The position numbers and the translations under genes are program-made. Below are positions 6,660-12,351 of a DNA stretch of 12,351 nucleotides, one piece after another (the stretch's first letter is position 1; every line of letters begins with the position of its first letter). The stretch lies in contig JAEYZJ010000027.1 in the NCBI GenBank assembly GCA_023430705.1, forward strand, positions 1-12,351. The letters run 5' to 3'. Source of the stretch: Pseudomonadota bacterium (GTDB lineage Bacteria; Pseudomonadota; Alphaproteobacteria; Rhizobiales; Devosiaceae). The notes below the pieces were generated by a model. It was not told the origin of the DNA. It worked only from the letters and a program-made list of their open reading frames with translations, and made no database searches.

Positions 6660-7931
6660 CTAGTCGAGCTGGTCCTGCAGGTCGGCCTGCATTTCGGTCA
6701 GCGCTTCGGTGACGTCCAGCTCGCCATGGACGGCGGGCAGGAGGTAGTTGCCGGCCGCATCGTAGATCGGCGCCCCCACGCCCGAGATGGTCGAGGACGG
6801 GTCGAACACGGCATTGTCGGCGAGGACCGAATAGGTCGCGTAGGGCTGCTTGGTCTTCAGCTCTTCGGCGGTGCGGGCCGGCGTGTAAGCCGGGATGTGA
6901 CCGGCATCGGCCCAGGCCAGCGAGTTCTCGGCCATCCACTTGATGACTTCCAGCACGGCAGCACGCTTTTCGGGGCTCAGGTCGCGCCCGGTCGGAATGG
7001 CCCAGGCGTGCGAGTCGGCCCAGGTGGCGGGACGCTCGAAGAGCACCGGCAGCTCTACCGCACCCCACTCGAAGCCGAGTTCGTTCTTGGCCGCGAGGTC
7101 GGTGAAGGTCGGCACTTCCCAGACGCCGTTGATGTGAAGCGGGGCCTGGCCGCTGGTGAACAGCGCGATCGAGGCGGGGTACTCGGTATTGGCGGGCGCC
7201 AGGTCCGAGCCGATCCAGTCGGCCACCACGTTGGCAGCGTTGACGGCCTTCTGCAGGTTGTCACCCGGCAGAACCTGACCGTCCTGCAGGAAGACCCCGT
7301 TCTGCTGGCCAAGCAGCGACGAGAAGATGCGCCATTGGCTGTCGCCGGCGGCATGGATGGAAATGCCGTACTGGCTCCCGCCATCCTTGAGCTTCTGCAG
7401 CGAGGCGTGGAACTCCTCCGGGTTGCTGCCCAACGCGGGCTTGCCATCGGCGTCGAGGAGGCCGGCCGCGCTCAGCTTGTCCTTGTTGTAGTAGAGGACC
7501 ACGGCGTGGATATCGAAGGGTACGGCGTAGATCTTGCCGTCGACCTGGGCCGCCTGCCAGTTGGAGGCGGCGTAGGTGTCGGGGCCAAGACCGATACCAG
7601 CCAGCTCGTCTGCCGAGAATTCTGCCAGGGTGCCGCTCGCGACGCCGGCCGGCAGCCGCGAGAGGTGGTAGGTCATCATGTCCGGGCCCTCGCCGATGGC
7701 GGCAGAGGTCTGGACCTTGGTGTAGAAGGGCACGCCCCACTCAAGCGTGGTGGCTTCGATCTGGGTGCCGCCCTGATGCTCGGCATTGAAGCGCTCGATC
7801 AGCGCCTTCATGCGCACGCCGTCACCACCACCGAGGAAGTCCCACCAGACAACCTTCTCCTGCGCGACGGCCGCACCTCCCATCGACAGCAGCGCTGTCG
7901 ATACAAAGGCGATCCTTTGAATCAGCTTCAT
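6660..7931 (-). CDS. Family 1 extracellular sugar-binding protein of the CUT1 ABC transporter
   Basis: Periplasmic sugar-binding protein of 423 residues. The Sec signal peptide MKLIQRIAFVSTALL... ends at AVA, cleaved before Q24. The mature protein opens with VVWWDFLGGGDGVRMKALIERFN, the typical first strand and helix of family 1 (MalE/UgpB-like) proteins. Further family features are EGPDMMTYHL (about 80), GKIYAVPFDIHAVVLYYNKDKL (about 130-150) and INGVWEVPTF in the C-lobe. The start ATG 7931-7929 has GGAGG (7941-7937) 5 bases before it. It lies second in the operon after the ATPase gene and is followed by a strong hairpin. It captures the sugar and docks on the permease pair encoded downstream. 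The ligand cannot be read from sequence; arabino-oligosaccharide is suggested only by the nearby arabinanase gene. Confidence 0.93.
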   Translation of the reverse strand: MKLIQRIAFVSTALLSMGGAAVAQEKVVWWDFLGGGDGVRMKALIERFNAEHQGGTQIEATTLEWGVPFYTKVQTSAAIGEGPDMMTYHLSRLPAGVASGTLAEFSADELAGIGLGPDTYAASNWQAAQVDGKIYAVPFDIHAVVLYYNKDKLSAAGLLDADGKPALGSNPEEFHASLQKLKDGGSQYGISIHAAGDSQWRIFSSLLGQQNGVFLQDGQVLPGDNLQKAVNAANVVADWIGSDLAPANTEYPASIALFTSGQAPLHINGVWEVPTFTDLAAKNELGFEWGAVELPVLFERPATWADSHAWAIPTGRDLSPEKRAAVLEVIKWMAENSLAWADAGHIPAYTPARTAEELKTKQPYATYSVLADNAVFDPSSTISGVGAPIYDAAGNYLLPAVHGELDVTEALTEMQADLQDQLD

Positions 7932-7993
7932 CTATTCCTCCCAATCCCTTCGCTCATTGTGATGATCGAGGACGGTTGCCATCCCCGCCGGTG

Positions 7994-8014
7994 GCAGCCG
8001 CACTGAGCGGCTGC
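7994..8014 (-). other. Stem-loop between ATPase and sugar-binding protein genes
   Basis: GCAGCCGC (7994-8001) and GCGGCTGC (8007-8014) form a perfect 8-bp stem with a 5-base loop, 23 bases after the ATPase stop. There is no T-run on the minus strand. It occupies the 106-base gap before the binding-protein gene, so it could be a processing or stability element that shapes the relative yield of the two genes. No convincing separate promoter is visible in the gap. Confidence 0.55.
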
Positions 8015-8037
8015 AGCTGCCCCGGTATTTTTCCTGC

Positions 8038-9126
8038 CTAGCTGGCGGCGTGGTATGCGACGTCCTGGGCATCGAAGAGATGCGCCATGGTGCCGTTCAC
8101 CTGCAGGTTCACCACGCTGCCTACGTCTAGCGACGACATCCCCTCGTCCTCGGCGACCACCACCGAATTGTCCGCCAACCGCACGTAAGCAAGCGTGCGG
8201 TCCCCCAGCCGCTCGACGATCTCGGACTTGCCGGTGATGCCGCTCCCGTCCCGCACCACCCGAACGGACTCTGGGCGGAGTCCCAGGGTCAGCTGGCTGC
8301 CCGTCGGAAGCTTCGACGTCGCGACGCCTGTCTGCACAACGGACTTGTCGGCCAGCGTCACCTGCGCGTTGCCGCCATTGTCGGACACGGCGGTCACCGG
8401 CAGGAAGTTCATGGCTGGCGAGCCGACGAAGGCGGCTACGAAGCGCGAGGCAGGTCGCGTGTAAACCTCCATGGGCGTGCCGATCTGCTCGATCTTGCGG
8501 TTGTTCATCACGACGATCCGCGTGGCGAGGGTCATCGCCTCGGTCTGGTCGTGGGTGACGAAGATCATGGTGGTCTTCAGCCGGTGGTGCAGTTGCGCAA
8601 ACTCGATGCGGGTGCGCACGCGCAAGCCGGCGTCGAGGTTGGAAAGCGGCTCGTCGAAGAGGAAGGCCTTGGGGTCCCGCACGATGGCGCGGCCAATCGC
8701 GACGCGCTGGCGCTGACCGCCGGAGAGCTGGGCCGGCTTGCGGTCGATGAGCGCCTCGAGTTCGAGGGACTTGGCCGCCTGCGCTACGCGCCGCGCGATT
8801 TCGTCCTTGGGCATGCGTATGTTCTGCAGGCCAAAGGACATGTTCTCGCGCACGGTCATGTGCGGGTAGAGGGCATAGTTCTGAAAGACCATGGCGACGC
8901 CACGCTCAGCGGCCGGGAGTTCGTCGACGCGTCGGTCGTCGATCCAGACTTCGCCTCCGTCATTGCGCTCGAGGCCGGCAATCATGCGCAAGAGAGTGGA
9001 CTTGCCGCAGCCGGATGGGCCGAGAAACACCATGAACTCGCCAGAGCCGATGGTCATCGTGACGTTCTCGATGACGCGGACACTGCCAAAGTGCTTGCTG
9101 ACGTTTACGAGCCTGATGTCGGCCAA
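8038..9126 (-). CDS. CUT1 sugar ABC transporter ATP-binding protein, UgpC/MsmK-like
   Basis: Cytoplasmic ATPase of 362 residues with every catalytic motif intact: Walker A GPSGCGKST (36-44), Q-loop in MVFQNYALYPHM (79-90), signature LSGGQRQR (134-141), Walker B AFLFDEP (154-160), D-loop SNLD (162-165) and H-loop THDQTEAM (191-198). A C-terminal TOBE-type regulatory domain (about 235 to the end, with LGLRPESV) marks it as MalK/UgpC type. The frame stays open to 9216, but that first TTG belongs to the promoter's -35 box. I place the start at TTG 9126-9124 because GGGGAGGAG (9141-9133) ends 6 bases before it and MADIRLVNVSKHFG is a normal N-terminus. This family includes ATPases shared between several sugar transporters. 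Here it leads the operon, so it most likely serves the permeases at 4833-6592. Confidence 0.95.
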   Translation of the reverse strand: MADIRLVNVSKHFGSVRVIENVTMTIGSGEFMVFLGPSGCGKSTLLRMIAGLERNDGGEVWIDDRRVDELPAAERGVAMVFQNYALYPHMTVRENMSFGLQNIRMPKDEIARRVAQAAKSLELEALIDRKPAQLSGGQRQRVAIGRAIVRDPKAFLFDEPLSNLDAGLRVRTRIEFAQLHHRLKTTMIFVTHDQTEAMTLATRIVVMNNRKIEQIGTPMEVYTRPASRFVAAFVGSPAMNFLPVTAVSDNGGNAQVTLADKSVVQTGVATSKLPTGSQLTLGLRPESVRVVRDGSGITGKSEIVERLGDRTLAYVRLADNSVVVAEDEGMSSLDVGSVVNLQVNGTMAHLFDAQDVAYHAAS

Positions 9127-9188
9127 GTCGTGCTCCTCCCCGTAATCCCGGCCCGCTCGTCCCTTGAGGATCCAGCGCGCCGTCGTCG

Positions 9189-9216
9189 ATGCTATTGCGG
9201 CTGACAGTATTGTCAA
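9189..9216 (-). promoter_or_regulatory. Sigma-70-like promoter of the sugar ABC operon with overlapping palindromic operator
   Basis: On the minus strand TTGACA (9216-9211, perfect -35) is followed after 16 bases by TAGCAT (9194-9189, 4 of 6 matches to TATAAT). Transcription would start near 9182 and leave a leader of about 56 bases before the TTG start at 9126. The -35 box lies within a perfect palindrome TGACA-GTAT-TGTCA (9202-9215), so a dimeric regulator bound there would block RNA polymerase. The regulator is not in the window. Confidence 0.65.
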
Positions 9217-9310
9217 TCCTGTATCAAAGCGACTGTTGTAATCGCGTTTGTTTTCAGGTGGTTAGTCTTCAACTGCATCCGTGAGAGGCGGTCGGAAGCC
9301 ATTGTGTATC

Positions 9311-9354
9311 TGAAAACGTGATACGGACGACTGGTCGGCATTGATACGTTTCCA
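9311..9354. promoter_or_regulatory. Pair of inverted LacI-operator-like sites upstream of the sugar operon
   Basis: TGAAAACGTGATAC (9311-9324) and, on the opposite strand, TGGAAACGTATCA (9354-9342) are near copies in inverted orientation, 17 bases apart. Each has one good half (TGRAAACG) of the CG-centred operators common for LacI-family sugar regulators. They lie about 95 to 145 bases upstream of the promoter at 9189-9216 and downstream of the acyltransferase gene. The assignment rests on pattern only. Confidence 0.3.
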
Positions 9355-9401
9355 GAGCGTCACCGCGCCGGATCAAGATTGAATGCCCGACTGTCGAGTG
9401 G

Positions 9402-10448
9402 CTATTGGACCGGCACGGGTGGGGATTGCCGCCAAGTAGCAGGCCGGAGGCGCTCCCACGCGTACCATCCGGCGGTCAGGGCGACGATGATGGCGATAGT
9501 TGCGATGGCGTCCATCAGCGTGGTGCGGATCGGCTGGCGCAAGAAGTGGCGCGTGGCAAAGAGCGCCAGGTTGCTCAGCACGAGAAAGCTCAGCACGTGC
9601 CGGCCCGGCGTCAGGAGGATCTCCGGAATGCGGACGCGCCCGGAAGTCCACCGGCAGATCGCCAGATAGGCGAGAAGGATTGCAGCGGGGCCGGCGATCC
9701 AGAGAATGGTCGGCGGAAAGCGTTGCGGAAGGCTGCCGGCCTGTAGCGCGAACCAGAAACAGTAGCCTGTGATGGCAAGAGCGGGCACGAAATGCCAGAG
9801 GCGCACAGGGCGCGTGCCGTACCAGATGCCAACAAGGAACCAGGGCAGGTAGGGCAGGAGGGGGAAGTTGGCCATCCCGGTATGGCCGACGAGCGTGGGA
9901 AGCAGAGGGAACATGGCCCCTGTCGTGTACCAACTCGTGAGAAGGCAAATGACGCTGACCCCAGCCAGCAGCCAAGGGCTTCGGCCTATTGCGAGCAAGG
10001 CAGGCCGTGCGAACAGCTGGACGGCCGAGAGGACCAGGAACGTCGCAAGAAACTCGCTCCAGCCGAAGAGGCGGCGCATGGTCAGGACGTCGAGCGCGAG
10101 TTCAGGGGTGAGTGCTTTCCGCTCCACCAGAAGTGCGAAGCCGAAGGACGAGACGTAGACCGATACCAGCAGTAAGAATACCGGCCGCAGTCGCTGCGGC
10201 CAGCTTCGCCTGGTGCCCCCGGCCTTGGGGAGGCCCAAGCCGATCCCGAAGGCGAACATGAAGCCCGAGAAGCTGACGAGGTTGGCATACTCGGCGAACA
10301 TTGCTGCCTCCGGCCGTGGCCGGAAGGTGATGAGCTGGATGACGTGGGCGCCGATCATGCCGATGACCAGCAGGGTCTTCAGCAAGTCGAGATCCTGAGC
10401 GCGGCCGGCCGCTTCAATGGGGGAGAGGGTCGAGCTCGGGCCAGCCAT
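9402..10448 (-). CDS. Multi-pass membrane protein, acyltransferase-3/DUF1624-like
   Basis: Integral inner-membrane protein of 348 residues with about ten hydrophobic segments, the number usual for acyltransferase-3 proteins, which move acyl groups to periplasmic or surface sugars. The first segment carries LDLLKTLLVIGMIGAHVIQL (about 20-39) with a histidine (H35) where these families place a conserved one. The second (LVSFSGFMFAFGIGLGL, about 57-73) matches the usual F-x-SGF region. I cannot tell acyltransferase-3 from the related DUF1624/HGSNAT group by eye. The start ATG 10448-10446 lies inside the last codons of the GH43 gene (35-base overlap, other frame) with no strong ribosome site, so translation probably depends on the upstream gene. 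The acceptor and acyl donor are unknown. No terminator is seen after its stop at 9402. Confidence 0.7.
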   Translation of the reverse strand: MAGPSSTLSPIEAAGRAQDLDLLKTLLVIGMIGAHVIQLITFRPRPEAAMFAEYANLVSFSGFMFAFGIGLGLPKAGGTRRSWPQRLRPVFLLLVSVYVSSFGFALLVERKALTPELALDVLTMRRLFGWSEFLATFLVLSAVQLFARPALLAIGRSPWLLAGVSVICLLTSWYTTGAMFPLLPTLVGHTGMANFPLLPYLPWFLVGIWYGTRPVRLWHFVPALAITGYCFWFALQAGSLPQRFPPTILWIAGPAAILLAYLAICRWTSGRVRIPEILLTPGRHVLSFLVLSNLALFATRHFLRQPIRTTLMDAIATIAIIVALTAGWYAWERLRPATWRQSPPVPVQ

Positions 10449-11409
10449 CGTCGGTCCATTTGAGGGGCGAGAACTGGAGCTTGGACACGCCGAGGTCCTC
10501 GCCGTCGTAATAGTGGTAGGCGAGCATGTCGCCCTTTGACGTGTGGATCGCCTCCTGTCCGCCTGGCCCGATGAAGCGACCAGTCCGGCCGAGGAGGAGC
10601 GTGCCGCCGCCCTGGAGCATTGGCTTGCCGTCCCTGTCGAGATAGGGACCGGTCACCGCATCAGCGCGGCCGACACGGATGTTGTAGGTGCTGTCGAGCT
10701 GCTTGCAGCACTGGTCGAACGAAACGAACAGGTAGAAGCGGCCATTACGCTCGATGATGGAGGCGGCCTCGATGCCAGCGCCCTCCCGGGAGGCGATATC
10801 GTAGGTCGGTGTGTCTTGGGCAATGAGCTTGCCGGTCCCCGGGGAGAGTTCGCGCATCTTGATGCCGTCCCAGAACGAGCCATAGGCAAGGAAGGCACGA
10901 CCGTCGGAGAGGTCGATGCGCCAGGGATCGATGGCGTTCCAATTGTCGCGGGCGCCGGACTTCAGCACCATCCCCTGGTCCTGCCAGCCTTGGCCGGGCC
11001 GGTCAGGATCGAGCGCGGTGTTGGTCATCAGGCCGATGGCGCTTGTGTTGATGCCAAAGGCCGACACCGAATAGTAGAGATACCAGGTGTCGCCGCGCCG
11101 GCCGACTGACGGTGCCCAGATGTTCGGCGACTGGTATCCGAGTTCCTTGCGGTGCCATTTCGGGACGCCCTTGCCGATGGCCCCGGCATCCGTCCAGGCG
11201 ATCCCGTCTGGCGAGGTCTTGGTGCGAATGGCCCCGCGGTAGACCCCGCCTTCCTGTCCCGTCTGGAAGGCGACGAAGCGGCCGCCGATCTCGATGACCG
11301 TGGGATCATGGATACGGACGTCCCCGGTGAGCGTGGGCTGCACCTGCTGGGCCAGTGACGGGCTGACGAGCAGGATCGATGCGGCGAACACAAGGCGGGC
11401 CAGAACCAT
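10414..11409 (-). CDS. Secreted GH43 arabinan endo-1,5-alpha-L-arabinosidase
   Basis: Glycoside hydrolase of 331 residues that should cut alpha-1,5-linked arabinan backbones. A Sec signal peptide (MVLARLVFAASILLVSPSLA, cleaved before Q21) sends it to the periplasm or outside. The three catalytic carboxylates of GH43 are in place: D35 in IHDPTVI, D161 in IDPWRIDL and E214 in GIEAASII. Strong subfamily marks are NIWAPSV (96-102), LAYGSFWDGIK (174-184), FVSFDQCCKQLDSTYNIRVGRAD (in 228-250) and TGPYLDRDGKPM (253-264). The frame runs up to 11463, but ATG 11409-11407 fits best: GGAGG (11420-11416) lies 6 bases before it and the signal peptide begins there. Many arabinanases have EAP at the acid residue; here it is EAA. 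The gene ends inside the acyltransferase gene, so the two are probably co-transcribed. Confidence 0.9.
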   Translation of the reverse strand: MVLARLVFAASILLVSPSLAQQVQPTLTGDVRIHDPTVIEIGGRFVAFQTGQEGGVYRGAIRTKTSPDGIAWTDAGAIGKGVPKWHRKELGYQSPNIWAPSVGRRGDTWYLYYSVSAFGINTSAIGLMTNTALDPDRPGQGWQDQGMVLKSGARDNWNAIDPWRIDLSDGRAFLAYGSFWDGIKMRELSPGTGKLIAQDTPTYDIASREGAGIEAASIIERNGRFYLFVSFDQCCKQLDSTYNIRVGRADAVTGPYLDRDGKPMLQGGGTLLLGRTGRFIGPGGQEAIHTSKGDMLAYHYYDGEDLGVSKLQFSPLKWTDDGWPELDPLPH

Positions 11410-11441
11410 CGCTCTCCTCCAGCGCGATGAACGTGGCCGCA

Positions 11442-11470
11442 GGAGTTCAGACTCCCGGTGCAACTGTCAA
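11442..11470 (-). promoter_or_regulatory. Candidate promoter/operator region of the GH43 gene
   Basis: A perfect minus-strand -35 box TTGACA lies at 11470-11465. The expected -10 position holds no good match, but is covered by the palindrome GGAGT-TCAG-ACTCC (11442-11455). This could be an operator over a weak, activator-dependent promoter, about 35 bases upstream of the GH43 start. Evidence is weak. Confidence 0.3.
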
Positions 11471-11514
11471 CCGGGCGGTACTGGCAACTGCACGGTCGCT
11501 GGTATGACGCAGTC

Positions 11515-11553
11515 GATCACGCAATTGGGATTTAGGCTTTACGTGATCTTAAT
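11515..11553 (+). promoter_or_regulatory. Candidate promoter of the lytic transglycosylase gene within an inverted repeat
   Basis: TTGGGA (11525-11530), 17 bases, then CTTAAT (11548-11553) makes a weak sigma-70-like promoter about 95 bases before the plus-strand gene at 11649. The -35 box lies between the arms of an inverted repeat GATCACG (11515-11521) / CGTGATC (11542-11548) with 20 bases between them. A role as operator is possible but unproven. Confidence 0.3.
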
Positions 11554-11648
11554 TTCGATCCGGAAAATGGACACATCCGCGGGGTAGTTTCCTGCTTTCG
11601 CGGACGGTCCCGCGTGCTTTTCGGATCAGCTGTTGAGTTGAGGCTTTC

Positions 11649-12351
11649 ATGTACCGCGTAACTAAGCCCCTGCTTCCCCTGTCCCGCCGCTCCGTGCTGC
11701 TCGGCGCATCCGCCCTGGCCGCTTCGGCGATCATCAGCCCCGCCTACGCGAGTGTCGGCAGCTTTGTCGACGGCGTGTGGAAGCGCGCCAAGGCAAAGGG
11801 TATCTCGAGGCGCGTCTTTGACATCGCCATGGACGGGTTCACCCCGTCCAACCAGGTGCTGGAGCTCAGCAAGAAGCAACCGGAGTTCGTGACGACGCCG
11901 GCCGACTACGTGGCCAAGCGTGTGTCCGACTCCCGGATGAGCAAGGGCAAGGAAATGCGGGGCGAGTGGAGGCAGACCCTCGCCGCCGTCAGCGCGCGCT
12001 ACGGCGTACAGCCGGAAGTGATGCTGGCGATCTGGGGCATCGAGACCAACTACGGCGGCTTCATGGGCGGGAACAACAGCGTGCATGCGCTCGCAACCCT
12101 CACCTATGGCGGGTATCGGGCCGACTATTTCGGTAGCGAGCTGATCACGGCCCTCGAGATTCTCGAGGGAGGCCACGTGAAGTTCAAGAACATGGTCGGG
12201 TCGTGGGCAGGCGCCATGGGCCATCCACAGTTCATGCCCTCGAGCTTCATGCGCTACGCGGTGGACTTCAAGGGCGACGGACACAAGGACATCTGGGGAT
12301 CGGTGCCCGACGCCCTGGCCTCGATCGGGAACTACCTCAAGGGATTTGGCT
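11649..12351 (+). CDS. MltB-family lytic murein transglycosylase (C-terminus beyond window)
   Basis: Peptidoglycan-cleaving enzyme that cuts the MurNAc-GlcNAc bond to give anhydro-muropeptides; 234 residues are visible and the gene runs off the right edge. The SLT_2 domain is clear: catalytic Glu132 in IWGIETNYGG (128-137), SVHALATLTY (144-153), SWAGAMGHPQFMPSSF (185-200), then YAVDFKGDGHKDIWGS (203-218) and DALASIGNYL (221-230). The N-terminus has SRRSVLLGA followed by a hydrophobic stretch and AYA before S35, a twin-arginine-like export signal without a lipobox cysteine. The start ATG is supported by GAGG (11640-11643) with a 5-base spacer. Homologues often end in a peptidoglycan-binding domain, which would lie outside the window. 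It is divergent from the GH43 gene and probably functionally unrelated to it. Confidence 0.93.
   Translation, partial: MYRVTKPLLPLSRRSVLLGASALAASAIISPAYASVGSFVDGVWKRAKAKGISRRVFDIAMDGFTPSNQVLELSKKQPEFVTTPADYVAKRVSDSRMSKGKEMRGEWRQTLAAVSARYGVQPEVMLAIWGIETNYGGFMGGNNSVHALATLTYGGYRADYFGSELITALEILEGGHVKFKNMVGSWAGAMGHPQFMPSSFMRYAVDFKGDGHKDIWGSVPDALASIGNYLKGFG

Noticed and set aside
6561..8006. Plus-strand open frame of 481 codons
   Set aside because: Antisense shadow of the sugar-binding protein gene, which has a signal peptide, ribosome site and clear family motifs.
7994..8032. Plus-strand terminator from the stem at 7994-8014 with TTTTT near 8028
   Set aside because: The T-run is more than 10 bases from the stem and no plus-strand gene precedes it.
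9127..9216. Earlier TTG start for the sugar ATPase
   Set aside because: That TTG is the first part of the -35 box TTGACA, and the added 30 residues do not fit the family. The TTG at 9126 has a near-ideal ribosome site.
11532..12284. Minus-strand open frame of 250 codons
   Set aside because: Antisense to the MltB-type gene, which carries an unmistakable catalytic domain and ribosome site.
1..12351. CRISPR array, tRNA/rRNA, insertion sequence, toxin-antitoxin or defence genes
   Set aside because: No spaced direct repeats, cloverleaf or rRNA-like sequence, transposase motifs or small paired genes were seen. The content is ordinary transport and cell-wall metabolism.

Overview
The window reads as chromosomal DNA of a G+C-rich alphaproteobacterium. 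The gene content fits Hyphomicrobiales (Rhizobiales), possibly a Devosia-like soil organism rich in sugar ABC transporters. That placement rests on protein flavour and operon style only, not on a marker gene.

Layout, left to right. (1) Positions 1-4030, minus strand: a dipeptide/oligopeptide-type ABC operon transcribed SBP - DppB-like permease - DppC-like permease - ATPase, the last cut by the window edge. (2) 4031-4832: a spacer of about 800 bases holding the operon's leader, an imperfect inverted repeat of unknown role, and a strong Rho-independent terminator (4776-4803) for the next operon. (3) 4833-9126, minus strand: a complete CUT1 sugar ABC operon transcribed ATPase - SBP - permease - permease, with a sigma-70-like promoter at 9189-9216 whose -35 box lies in a perfect palindrome. 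(4) 9402-11409, minus strand: a secreted GH43 endo-arabinanase whose end overlaps the start of a multi-pass membrane acyltransferase-like protein. (5) From 11649 on the plus strand: an MltB-type lytic transglycosylase with a twin-arginine-like signal, cut by the right edge.

How the parts may work together: the secreted GH43 enzyme would cut arabinan into arabino-oligosaccharides. The adjacent co-directional CUT1 transporter is an obvious candidate importer, the same logic as abnA/araNPQ in Bacillus subtilis, but substrate specificity cannot be read from this sequence. The left operon belongs to the peptide family by homology, but some family 5 binding proteins carry oligosaccharides, so its substrate is open. 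Both ABC operons carry a strong stem-loop just 3' of the binding-protein gene, a plausible device for making more binding protein than membrane subunits.

I found no CRISPR array, RNA gene, transposase, phage gene or defence system, and nothing that amounts to a wholly new system. The more interesting items are regulatory elements and the arabinanase/acyltransferase pairing.
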